Below are positions 21,401 to 33,151 of a stretch of 52,981 nucleotides of DNA, piece by piece (position 1 is the first letter of the stretch; the number at the start of each line of letters is the position of its first letter). The notes under the pieces are model-generated. The model saw nothing but the letters and a program-made list of their open reading frames with translations, made no database searches and had not been told where the DNA came from. A program made the position numbers and the translations under genes. Source of the DNA: Chara braunii (lineage: Eukaryota > Streptophyta > Charophyceae > Charales > Characeae); the NCBI GenBank assembly GCA_003427395.1, contig BFEA01000550.1, positions 575,370 to 628,350 of the forward strand. Direction: 5' to 3'.

Positions 21401-24400
21401 TTCAGAAAACAGCCAATTAAACACAACCCTGGGCCATTCATCTTAGAAACAATGCCCAGACTTTGGTTGACCCAGAGTCAAACATGCCATAATGCCTTTC
21501 TCCCACCTTTCCCCCAGATGCAATCCCACAATCTACTTTCAATCAAACAACAAACCTGAAACTGAATTTACACAATCATTCCTTTACTTAGTCTGAATTG
21601 TGTTCTGAAAGTCAAACCGAGAGTCAAAATAGGGAGACAGGCAACATACTCAGCCAAACATAGTGATGAATATAAGTAGGGGTTATACTGGGTTTATAGA
21701 AGGAAAGCAATGGTTCCCTTTTAGTTCCCTGCCTCCAGAACTCCTCCTGAGTTCTGGCAGAGCTTGCGCAATCGGTGGGCAGACTCCCCACAGAGTCTTG
21801 CTGCGGTCCTACGAGTTGCAATTCGGCCTGCCGCGTTCCTCTCGTAACCAAGATTAGACTGAGAGTAAGAAGGGCAGAAGATAGGGGTTTCAAACTCTCG
21901 AGATACAGGAGGGGGACTGACTCAACTCCCAGGAGAGGGCCTCGTTATCTTCCATCGCCTGAGGGCCCCGCAATGGTGGCCAAAACACGCTGCCGTTGGT
22001 CAATCAATAGTCAAATTGCTCGCAAATCGACCCTCCGGCGACTCTCTAATTTGCAACAATAATCTCCCTTCACCCTCCAAAACTCTCAGCTACTCCGATA
22101 AGTTCCGCACCCTGAAACGCACGGGCCACGACTCCAAGCACGAGTCGTGGATCAAAGATACAGCTTCTTCTCTTTCCGTAGTGAAGCAAATACTGCAATA
22201 TGCCCGATCATGCAACCACAACTCATCATCAACAGGCAAGTCCTGCCGTCCCATAGTTGGGCTCTTGTTACTCCGTATGAAAGGGCGGTTGTGCCCCATC
22301 TGGCTGGATCAGGCAGTGGCCAATCTCTATCATGTCGCTCGTCTGCGGCTAGTTGCCCGATAGGACGAGCAACTCCCCAGCCAATCAGCTACTCCTGTCT
22401 CTTTGCGGTTGCCCTTCTTGCCACGTTGCGTAAATGGAATGAGCGCACATCGCTCAACAGGGCTAGCAAAAGACGACTCTGTAGGCCTTTGGCTCGGCCA
22501 GGTACGGGCTGCCATCAAAAAGTTTCATAACTGTCTATGGTCAGTGGACTTTGTAGAGATGTTGAGGCCAAGTATGTACGACGAGGAAACGAGCATCGTA
22601 ACAACAAAACAGATACATCACCCAATACTTCCCTCCCTTTCCTCGCTTCTCAGTTTGTTAATCCTTGCTTTGCTTTTTGGTCCTAGCGAGTTTCAAGCAG
22701 TCATGCGCCACCCATAAGATTACGACAGAGCTCCCAATCTGTCAGTCTCCTTTCCCTCCCTTCAATTGCCTTCTCTATCCAGTGGCCTTCCCTGAATGTA
22801 TACAGCACAAAGGTCTCTCGGCTAGGCAGATGGGCCCTACCATCGATCGTAATGAGGATCTAACATGAAGAGGGCAGGAAGGCGGCACAAAATGTAAGTA
22901 CAGCTAAATACTCCAATGGTAAGTTCATCGGGTTCATCCACTTTCCCGCTCACCCGAGGTCACCACGTCGAAGGCGGCCTAAGCATGCACGATATGGAGA
23001 GCGCACGGCCTCACCACCGAAACCAAGCTTATAACTCGCAAGGTGAAGGCGATCTCCGCCATTGTAGACAGGTGAGCCCCTCCCCCATCAAGCAGACAAC
23101 AGCCCCGACATCATCTGGAATGTATCTTCCGCAGGAACATGGAAATATTCATTTTCACATTTTTCCCCTCGCCCTGTGCTACACTGTGCGCACTTCACTT
23201 TCCCAATAACTCCTATCCTACTGACCAATCATCCGAACTAACACTATCGTTACACTCGCCCGGTCCACAAACCCCCAAAACGGACCTTCACTCGCCCGTT
23301 TTCATGAAGAAATGGGTGAGTTACTCGACTCTCACTTCCACCATCTCTAACGGATCTCACTCCTCCGCGCACTCATTTTTCGATCCAACTTCTATCTTAC
23401 TAATTTATCACTACAAATGACCTCTGATTCGAGGTCCCCCGCCTTCGAAACCCCCGATTAGGATCTTCCCTTGCCCGAATTTGTTGAGAATCGGGCGAGA
23501 TATGCCCGTTTCCTCTTCTTCCTTCCTTCCTTCCGCCATATTTCCGCGGGATGTTTTTCTCACTAAACTCCTATTCCACTAACTCCCCACTAAAACTAAC
23601 TCCAGATTCGAAGTCGCCCGATCAAAAAAATTCGGAATCACTTCTTTCCCTACCCAATTTCAACGAGAATCGGGTGGGCCTCACGCTTTCCACCTCCACT
23701 CCCTCCCTCCATAGCCCGTTCCTTCTCCCCGTATGCACCTAGCGCAGCCCGGTGGCCAGATTCACCCCCGTCTTCTTCCCTCGCTGTCGATCGCCCCCTG
23801 CCTGTGCCTGGATACAACCGCCCCTCTGCTGCGCCCGGCCACACTTCGTCTCAATCTCACTTTATCACCCGCTCGCTAGCGGTCCGTTACATGTCTCCCC
23901 CGCTATTGCTAATGTGGCTCCCACCGCTCGTCTGCCTTGCCTTGCTGATCCTGCCCTGTGCCTCCCCCTCTTGCGCATGCACCCGACACAGAAACCCGTC
24001 CAGGTTCAGTCCTCATTCCTATCTCTTTGCCTTCCCGTTCGCTAGCCTTCCTGCCGATGCCAACCTGTGCACTAACCCCCGACACTACAACCAGTGCCGA
24101 GGAATACAGACAGCAATGCGGTGGTCCTCGGAGGCCGACCTCTGCTAAAGAGCGAGCGACAACTTGCTTGCTAGTCCGATCGGCGCCAGACTGAGCAGTG
24201 CTGAAGCGCACTACCAATGCTCAGTCGTTGGGGCGCCTGCAGCGCCTAAGTGAATAGACGGTCGTGGGCCCGCTGCTAAGCCTGCAGCGTGGGCCTGGGT
24301 AGAGGTGGGTCCCAGTGCGAACCCTTTTTGGTAGTAGCAAAATTTCGAATGAGAACTTTTGAGGGCGGGTTCTTTCTACCTTGCTACTGAGACAGCCTGC

Positions 24401-24950
24401 CGCGCACCAAAAATTATGCCAGCCTCTCACCGCCATCTGCTGGTCCCGCCCAACTCAGGCGTAATTCACCATCTTACGTATCCCAACGAGCATGCTCTCT
24501 CTCAGGCCTCTTACAATAGATAGTGGCCGGCAGACGGTGCCCCCAAAGTGACTCTCCCCTCCTTTGGACTGCTGTCCCTCCTTTGGACTGTTGTCCCACG
24601 AAGTCAGGATTATGTCAACGTCTCGGCCACGTCGGAGTCTTGACGGCGTGCTCAAGGTCTTTGACCGTCGTTTCGGCCACCGTGCCTGGCTTCGGCCCTA
24701 GAACCGATTATCGAGGAAAAAAAAACTTAGAAAACAATAAGAACAAACAAATAAATACATGATAAAAAAAAAAAAGAATAAACGTCGTGCGCCCCACTGG
24801 CCCGTGACGCTGCGCACACCCATGCCGAGCATGGTTGCACATTACCGCCGACACCTGCACGCGCCGCTCACCCTAACGAGGGACTGAACTTCCTCTCGTA
24901 CGCGCGTCCTTGAGCGGACGAGGCTGCACTGGTGCGACTTGCAGAACGCA
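18493..24950 (-). repeat. 3' LTR of R, about 6.4 kb
   Basis: This matches 30105-30596 joined to 39792-47158 in the same order, after removing the TIR element. Reading in LTR direction (high to low coordinates), it holds a GC-rich hairpin start, an A/T-rich tract (24717-24780 on plus), a pyrimidine-rich part, the hairpin array (21470-20843), ACGGGAAGCG-type motifs (near 20530-20270), a GTTATC dyad, and the terminal module (18845-18493). Relative to the 5' LTR it lacks about 86 bp in the terminal module (after 18658). No protein-coding gene is recognisable. The open frames are not conserved outside the duplicated copy. Confidence 0.8.
20843..21470 (-). repeat. Hairpin array in the 3' LTR of R
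   Basis: Seven units share a loop close to CATTCGGCTTGGAAACAATG (plus strand) flanked by arms that change yet often pair: CTGAAC/GTTCAG (21048/21073), CTGGA/TCCAG (21160 region), CTGGGC/GCCCAG (21430 region), CAG/CTG and CTAG/CTAG in others. Spacing is 60-114 bp. The first unit (20843) and the one near 21274 pair imperfectly. It occupies the same place in the LTR as the 64-bp array does in L1. Confidence 0.75.
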
Positions 24951-27324
24951 CAGGAAGTTATTTAAAGTCAAACTTAAGACTACATCCTTTCCGGTCTTTT
25001 TGAACGATATTTTATCGCACCGGGCACCCGGATCATCCTACCACTAATTAAAACTCAAACTTAGTGGTGGGTTACAATGATCATTCAAACTTAACTCAAT
25101 CATACATCCTTTCAAAGTAATGCCTTATTGTGGGGAATAATCAGACACCTCAATCCTTTAGCCAATCTAGAAGATTAGGAAGGTTGACCCCATCACACAA
25201 GCCCCAAATGTACCTTATGGGTAGGGCCCCGCTAAGCCCAGTCCCACAAGGCATTACTATCACTCAAAAGCCACTCATTTTAGTCACTCATCAAACGAAT
25301 AGGTAGGGGTATTCACTAAGCCTTTCAAAAAAAGGAAAATCACCCTTTTTGCCGATAAATCCTACTCTTACGAGCAGGGTTTTTCGCTTTCGTCACACAC
25401 TTTGTCAATCTCACCCATAAGTTTTGCTCAGTGAGCAAACTCTCATAATCTTCTTCCAAATAAAGCTCACTTATTTCCTATTCATTGACAACACTTTCAA
25501 CAAAACTAAAACCGATTGGACGGTCCCAAAATTAGGTGGGTTTCCCAGCTGCGGGTGACGCTCCTACCGACTATTAGTCAAAACTTAATCCTCTTAATCA
25601 TGGAAATCACTCCCGCGTGCTAGACCGTTTGAAGCACATAACAGCTAGGTGAAGGGTCCCTGAATCTGGCGGGTTTCCCTGTCACAGGTGACACCTCCAC
25701 CGGTTACCATATGACTTAAACAAAACGGGGATGCCGATTCTGGCGGTTCTTTCCTTACCCTCTGCCGCACACAAAGCCACATGTGACTCACAACCAAAGG
25801 CCAAACATGAGGGGTACTAGAATCAGGTGGGTTTGCCTGCCGCAGACGACGCCCCCATCGGCAACTGAGAATCAACAGAATGAAGTTGTCGATTATGGCG
25901 GAGGATAAAACTCTTATACCACAAAAATCTTTCAAGCCATCCTGCCACTCAAGGATGGGCCTTCCATAAAATTTATTAAGACCCCTTCCCACTTGAAGGG
26001 GAATCAACCATAAAATCTCTCACCCATCCTTTCACTCATGGATGGACTATTCATATAATCCTTAAAATATCTTCCACTTGAAGATGAGTCGAGATAAAAC
26101 CAATAACTACTTAGGCCGCCTTCAGGCATAACCTCTCTCTTCATATAATTTTATGGTCTCTTCAAGTCTCCCATAAATCTTTCACTTCAAATTCATGCTT
26201 TCTTCACTTCATTGAACCCACTTTGCTTCGCACACTTCATTCACCCTTTTACTTCACACTGTTATTCTTTTCTTTCTCAAATCAATTGGAATAAAAACCG
26301 AAAACCCACAAGACCACAATGGTGAGAATGTCAATGACAACCAGAACGTGGACGATCCTGCACCCCGGGGGAATTACAACCCATACCAAGATAGTTCTCA
26401 AAAGCAAATTAGATTATCTCGAGTTTCAAATCCTCAAACGTCTCAAGCCATCACAAAATTCAGGTCCCCAATCAGAAACAAATGACCTTATATAACACAC
26501 TCTGTAAGTCATAGGAAACTTAATATACAAAAAAATGATCCCAAATGTTATCACAGAAAGGACGTCAGCGTACGGACAATAGAACCTTACAAGACCCCCA
26601 CTTGCATTTAACCAAACCTAAAGTTGGCTTCGAAGGTGGATAGTCAAACCTAGAGCGCACGCACAATCCCAGAAGGTAAGGAGTCTCATCCGAGATCAGA
26701 GATATATACAAAATAAAGCTTATATCTCATTAAACTTGAAGACTAAGCTTTAAAAGCAAAATAAGCAGATGGTTGCCTATTAATCTAGCACCGAGTCTCT
26801 CGCATTGTCATGGCGTTCCGAGTGATCATTTATAAATCGTTTAAGAAGTGCTGACACCAATCTACCTTTCTCTTGCTATGTACGAGACAAGTAAATTGAT
26901 GATAGTTGTTGGAAGGACCTAAGCCCTTGCCTAAAGCCCAACAGTCTCACCCTTCAACTCCTCTCTTCGTCATCGTACATCTGCGAGGGGTATGACCAGT
27001 CTTCCCACAACAAGCACATACTACCCTCAACCACTGTGTCGCCGCTTGCTATTTTTCCACCCTTTCCAACTTGCAATTGACGACGTACCCATGTCATCAC
27101 ATCCTTTTTTTAGGATCAGATACAGCAAGCGGTATAATCATACCAACTTCTTCCTGAAACCTTTGTTCCTCTGTCCCCCTCTTGTTTGGAGCGTCAAACG
27201 TCCTCTCACAGGTATGAGTTGTAACATTCCTTACTCTATCCTGCACTTATTTTCTCTCAACGCATGACTCTCTTTTCTCCTCTTTGCTCCATCTATGATT
27301 TCGTTAAACGATCTTAGCGTCCTT

Positions 27325-28019
27325 CTAAAACGCACCTCCCATACCGTTAGAGGCGCCTGTTGCAAGGTCATTAGGTCTTTTGTCATGCCCACTCTTCTCA
27401 TTATTCACCGACTCCTTTCTTTTCCTTGCTTCCCGCAAAGTATGACAGAGGTGTTGATCGAAATCACCTTCTACAAAATTTTCTTGTATTTTGTCCCATA
27501 CGGGTCTCCCTTCTGTCCCACGAATCAAATATCGCTGCTCTACATCCGAAAAGTTCATAAGGAAGACAAAACACATGTCATATTCAGACAACGCCCAGAC
27601 CTTGCAGGATGCACGTTCATGTTTGATTAGGAAGTGCCCTACTGACACATAATTGTACCGCTCTATCTTCTCAAGATCGTCTTTGGTCAGTTGTTCCTCA
27701 CCTAGCCGGTACTTATTCCACATGTTATCATACAACTTCCTCCATGATGACCCCGCTCTTCTAACCAATCCATTGACTTCCTCCTTCAAGCCTATATGAA
27801 TATACTTTATCCCCTCCTTCAGCATCTGCTCCTCATTCCATTTGTAGTGGGACGCTATCTGTTCAAACTTATCAAGGAAGTCAGATAGCCTTTGAAGAAG
27901 TCGATCTCAACCTTGGGTAGGTTGCCTCGCTCCCAATCTCGCATACCCAGCAGAGAGGCGAACTCCTCAACTCCAATCTTCCCTTGAGAGCCTTCCATCT
28001 CGAGCTCCCTCGACCCCAT
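27325..28019 (-). pseudogene. gag: Element R: gag, broken by a frameshift
   Basis: The likely start is the ATG at 28019-28017. It reads through EEFASLLGMRDWERGN and VEIDFF, then loses frame near 27890. It continues in the next frame with FLDKFEQIASHYKWNEEQ and the 166-residue open part ending at 27325. The total is about 230 residues. It looks like the helical capsid part of a retrotransposon Gag. There is no zinc knuckle, and the C-terminus is polar and low-complexity, so it may be truncated. Position (about 2 kb after the primer site) and strand fit the R element. The gag assignment rests on style and position, not on a catalytic motif. Confidence 0.55.
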
Positions 28020-30087
28020 CACATGTTGAACAACAATGAGCGGTGTTAGGGTCGAGACTCGAGAGGAGTTACATATCTAAGTCAAAAATAGAATATACCC
28101 TACCAGATAACCCCGACACTTAGCATGAGGGCGCACAAAAAAACCTGTTCAGAACAGCGGCGATACCGAAAAGAGTCTTTAAACGAGTATTCATTTAGAA
28201 TAAAACATAAATATTCACTGATAGATCTCTCAAATCATAACTCGAGCATTAACCAAATATCACTTATACTATCAAGGAAGGATACAATATACACATGTCA
28301 TATAGGTGAATACTCAAAACATGAATCCAAAGTGTAGTACAACCCATGATAAATAACACATTTTGATAACAAAAAGTTTTGCATGATAAACACAAATTAT
28401 TTGCAAGGGTTGTAACTAAAGGGCACAATATGCTTTGTAAACAGCAATATGAACCTAAATCAACTGTCAGTCATATAACAAGATAAACCTCAACAACATA
28501 TTTCATATTCTATAAGGAAAAAATAAGACTAGCAATGAGTAAATAGCATGATACAATTGTTACCCCTTCTACTCTTTAAGCGACACATTTAATACAGAAG
28601 GGCGGTGCAATCCTTGTGAGATGACATCTTGACTCTTGAGCCCCGCTGTAAAGATCAAGCCTCACCACAACCCTCTCTGATTCCAGCGCTTGCACCTCAC
28701 TGAACCTATTAAGGTTAGCAAGACAACCCCACTCATATCTATTAAGACAACAGGTGACGATCCTGCACCTCTCTAAATATGGCGGCCCTACGTAGCGAGA
28801 GTCTGGCCTAGGTCGTCACTCTAGACCCACCTTGGCTAAGCAGTAGTTGTCATACTTTGCTATCAAGGTAAGTAAGGGAACAAACCTTTTCCTCCTCTTT
28901 TACCTGATAATGTAGTTACTTTCCTATTCAAAGGAAAGATAACAACATCCCACCATGGACCAGGAACATAGTTCCGGCGTGGGTCTCACTATCATTCTCA
29001 AGACTGATAACTGCTTCCTTAAGTCTCAACGAGGGGATAACAATTCAAGAATGCACTTCCACTGAGGACAATTTATACATGCTGACTAACTCCCTTTAGG
29101 AAGAACCACCTTCCCTAGGAGCGAGTCACCCCATTCACCTCTGGTCCCATGCCAGATGTGGGTTTTATGCAAAGTCTATGTCCTCTTTGAAAGGCAATCC
29201 ATACATACATCGTCAATCAAACATCAAACAAATACAGAAAAAAAACGCATATATGGCAACAACCACATAAAAATTGTGATAGAGACTAATATATATATAT
29301 GTTCACACAAACTTAAGACATAAGTCTCTCTTCGGGTTAGCCATTCCGCTAGCTAAGTAACCACTACTTCTCAACTTTTATCAGCAGTTACATCTATACA
29401 ATCCTCTAGCTGACTCAATTTTATCGCCAACTGATATCACCGGAGGGTCAAGGCACAATATTAATTGCACTACCCATCGCACCACAATGCGGTCTGGGCT
29501 CAAGGAAAGATATTTTGTCATAAAACCCCTCATTTCGCATTTATCAGTTACCCCCTCACTTATGTCGCTCACGTACTAGAAACCTCCTCTAAAGTGACAC
29601 TTTACTAACCAGGGGGAAACGCCTCAACTTAACGTCTTTACATCCCAAAGCAAGCTTAGCACATAACTCACGTAATAAGTCACTAGCCTCGTAGCTTTGA
29701 CAGTTATAAACTGAGCTTGCTTCGGTAATAGACATACCCAGCAATTCGGATGCTGCCTCAACTCAACCAAGGCCGCATCAGACACGCCACATATCGCCCA
29801 ATTATCAAAAGATACTTAAGATGACACGGTGCTCGTTGAGACCACTATTATATGCGTCAGATTTCTTAAGTGTATAGCCAAACACTTTCTTCCTTAAGTA
29901 AACCGCGCATACGCTAATAATCAACGCTTCATGCTTAGGCCACAGTTTTTAAGATATCCCCAACGATAGTCAAGGCATCAAACAATCGACTATGTACGTC
30001 AAAAGAAAACTTTTCCCTTTGCCTTGTTCTCACTTTCCGATACCCGGATATCGTTTCACCAGGGACAATGACAGGCAACCGTTATCT

Positions 30088-30102
30088 CCGGCAACGGCGC
30101 CA
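30088..30102 (-). promoter_or_regulatory. Primer-binding site for tRNA-Asp
   Basis: The minus strand reads TGGCGCCGTTGCCGG two bases after the LTR end (..CGACA). This is complementary to the 3' end of plant tRNA-Asp, CCGGCAACGGCGCCA, including the CCA tail. tRNA-Asp sites are common in plant gypsy elements of the Athila/Tat type. It fixes both the strand of R and the boundary of its 5' LTR. Confidence 0.9.
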
Positions 30103-30771
30103 CCTGTCGTGCGCATCGGTCTGGCACCGCACAGGGCAGTGCGGGACCCTCCCTGCCGCGTCACGTAGGAGTTGGTCTTTAATCCTCGTCGTGAATATAC
30201 ATAGAGCTTCCGCAAGCCGCTCCGACCGAGTGCGCCAACCATACCTCTCGCGAGCCCCTACGACAGGATAGGGCCTACGTGAGGCACAACTTACCTCCAC
30301 CTCACGGGAGCTGTCACCTCCCTTTGGTGGGCGTATCCCCGCCGAGCTACCAGTCCACAGTACGAAAGCTGATCAGTTGCAATCGCAGAGGTGGACCAGC
30401 CGAGGGCGTTTCTCGTTCGTTATAGCATAGGGGGTACGCGCGGTATTACGCCTCTATCGAACCCGCGCGCGAACTGGCATCTTGGGGGGCTGAGGTCCCA
30501 AGCGTGACTCGTCACTGGTCGACTGGGACGCATCCCACACGCAACGCGCACACCACTATAAAAAACATAAAAATGAAAACACACATATATACACGTTGTA
30601 GGGCCAAACCCCGGTAGACTTTCGAGCCTTAGTCGACCCCACTGCGGGTCCCAGTTGGCTCGGCCCGCCCACACTCATGCTTAGGGCGCGGGCCATTCGT
30701 CCCAAGGTCACCCCCACCTAGTGCTTTGAGATGGATGGGGGTGGGCCATCGCGCGAGAGAGCTTTGACATT

Positions 30772-30840
30772 GGGGATGTAGCTCAGCCCTCACGCCGGGT
30801 GGTAGTCTCGCTGGTCGTTCCGCAACGCTGATTTTTTTTT
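30772..30840 (+). ncRNA. tRNA-Ala-like 5' segment followed by a T-run
   Basis: GGGGATGTAGCTCAG matches the start of plant tRNA-Ala through the A box. After an insertion-like CCCTCACGCCGGG it resumes GTGGTAG. The anticodon arm cannot be formed. GGTCGTTCCGC is at best a poor B box. Twelve T follow directly. It is not a functional tRNA. A tRNA-derived SINE-like head or a captured fragment is possible, and chance cannot be ruled out. Confidence 0.35.
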
Positions 30841-31666
30841 TTATTCTTTATTGTGTTATCAAGCAATTGCTCCTTCCAATACGCAGACAGTCCAAGGGTT
30901 CTTTGAGCGTTTCTCTTCTCTTGTGCGTAGGCTAAGCGTCATCCTTAGGCCACGCACCATTTCCCTAAGCATTTTGGCTATATGGCGTCATCAGGGTGCG
31001 GCGGGGCCGTCTTCCCCCCCCGCCTCTACGCATCCATCGGATCTCACAATTTGCTTCCCACCTTATTGAAATAGGCCCCTTAGTCCTTTCGGGGTCCTCA
31101 TATGCATGCGCACACAACATCACTCTCAATCACACTTCCAAGTCTCAATTGCAAAAAGTCATTTTCATGAATTGGCTCTATGTCAAGGTTTCCATAACCC
31201 CTTTGTCCTTCTTCCCTTTCCCTCTTGGTGCCCAGTTCCTCTCGCCCTTATCCCGCTCAAGGCATCTCTAGCCATTACTCACCTGCACAATCCCACACAA
31301 GCAAGAAGATCCATACAATGTCCCCCGTTGGGGGTCAACACATAGCCCTTCCCACATGCCTATTCTTTCCATGCTCTTTGGCTGTGCTTTGTTCCCTTCT
31401 TGTTGTTCAATCAACCCATCCTATTCTCATAGTCATACAGTCGGGGAAATGGTTGAGTTAAACTGACCTCTCTTTAACTTATGCTTTCTCCGGATCTCGC
31501 CTTTCTCCCACTTTTTCAAGCGTCCTTTCTTTTGCCTTCTTGGTGGCACAAGGGACCGACTATCCTTCCCTTGTCCTCTTTCTCCACCAAGTGAGGTCTG
31601 ATTTCGGTCACCGTCCGTACCTTGGCAATGTTTCCAAGTGAGGGGAGAAAGGTTAGTCATACGCCA

Positions 31667-31669
<3 letters not shown>

Positions 31670-31720
<51 letters not shown>
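31670..31720. repeat. AG microsatellite
   Basis: About 50 bases of uninterrupted AG repeat inside S. Confidence 0.95.
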
Positions 31721-31723
<3 letters not shown>

Positions 31724-31854
31724 AAGAAGAACCCCTAATCAATTCAGCCCCCCCCGTAACAACAACCAAACGTCGATCACCCGCCCTAGTAGTGAAAGAT
31801 TGAATAAGTATATTTCGGAACAACATGCCAATGTGAAACTAGACTAATGATAAC

Positions 31855-32426
31855 ATATGCACACCGGAGAAGAGTTCAACAAAGTAAAAGTTCCGGAACG
31901 TGAGTTTTACAATGAAGACTAGACTTAGAGGAAAGCTCATGCACAATAAGTAGATGTCAACAAGTAAAGATCCGGAACATGAACTTGACAATTAGAGACT
32001 AGACTAGTGGAGGCATATGCATAATGGAGAAGAGTTCAACAAGTAGAGGTCCGGAACATGAACTTGACAATTAGAGACTAGGCTAGTGGAAGCACATGCA
32101 CAAAAGAGAAGATCAACAAGGTGAAGAACCGGAACATGAACTTGACAACTAGAGGCTAGACTAGTGGAAGCACATGCACAAAGGACAAGAGATCAACAGG
32201 GTAAAGATCCGGAATATGAACTTGACAATTAGAGACTAGACTAGTGGAAGCACATGCACAATGGAGAAGAGTTCAACAAAGTAAAGAATCGGAACATGAA
32301 CTTGACAATGTGACTAAACTAGTAGAAGCATATGCACAATGGAGAAGAGTTCAACAAAGTAAAGATTCGGAACATGAACTTGACAATGAGACTAGACTAG
32401 TGGAAAGCACATGCACAATGGAGAAG
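31855..32426. repeat. 79-bp tandem satellite, seven or more units
   Basis: CCGGAACATGAACTTGACAA recurs at steps of 78-80 bp (near 31974, 32053, 32131, 32211, 32291, 32369). The array runs into a 725-base gap (32427-33151). It is related to the 81-bp satellite on the other side: both have CCGGAACAT, GAACNTGACAA and GACTAG. The open frame through it is only the repeat. Confidence 0.9.
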
Positions 32427-33151
32427 NNNNNNNNNNNNNNNNNNNNNNNNNNNNNNNNNNNNNNNNNNNNNNNNNNNNNNNNNNNNNNNNNNNNNNNNNN
32501 NNNNNNNNNNNNNNNNNNNNNNNNNNNNNNNNNNNNNNNNNNNNNNNNNNNNNNNNNNNNNNNNNNNNNNNNNNNNNNNNNNNNNNNNNNNNNNNNNNNN
32601 NNNNNNNNNNNNNNNNNNNNNNNNNNNNNNNNNNNNNNNNNNNNNNNNNNNNNNNNNNNNNNNNNNNNNNNNNNNNNNNNNNNNNNNNNNNNNNNNNNNN
32701 NNNNNNNNNNNNNNNNNNNNNNNNNNNNNNNNNNNNNNNNNNNNNNNNNNNNNNNNNNNNNNNNNNNNNNNNNNNNNNNNNNNNNNNNNNNNNNNNNNNN
32801 NNNNNNNNNNNNNNNNNNNNNNNNNNNNNNNNNNNNNNNNNNNNNNNNNNNNNNNNNNNNNNNNNNNNNNNNNNNNNNNNNNNNNNNNNNNNNNNNNNNN
32901 NNNNNNNNNNNNNNNNNNNNNNNNNNNNNNNNNNNNNNNNNNNNNNNNNNNNNNNNNNNNNNNNNNNNNNNNNNNNNNNNNNNNNNNNNNNNNNNNNNNN
33001 NNNNNNNNNNNNNNNNNNNNNNNNNNNNNNNNNNNNNNNNNNNNNNNNNNNNNNNNNNNNNNNNNNNNNNNNNNNNNNNNNNNNNNNNNNNNNNNNNNNN
33101 NNNNNNNNNNNNNNNNNNNNNNNNNNNNNNNNNNNNNNNNNNNNNNNNNNN

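Larger units (their letters stand above)
24951..30104 (-). other. Internal region of R apart from gag
   Basis: Apart from the gag remains at 27325-28019, I recognise no pol domain. The 5' leader (28020-30087) is about 2 kb and A/T-rich. The 3' part (24951-27324) holds at least three related segments, GGTGGGTTTCCC / GGCGGGTTTCCC / GGTGGGTTTGCC, near 25537, 25664 and 25828. Each is followed by a G(T/A)GACGCT- or GACGCC-like part and a C-rich arm. No polypurine tract is visible next to 24950. Confidence 0.6.

Noticed and set aside
21220-21420. Small proteins repeated identically at 21220-21893 and 43496-44169
   Set aside because: Both lie in the unchanged tract of the duplicated LTR, so identity reflects the DNA copy. 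There is no coding signature and the frames overlap on both strands.
30772-30840. Functional tRNA-Ala gene
   Set aside because: Only the first 15 bases fit. There is no anticodon arm, no acceptor pairing and no good B box.
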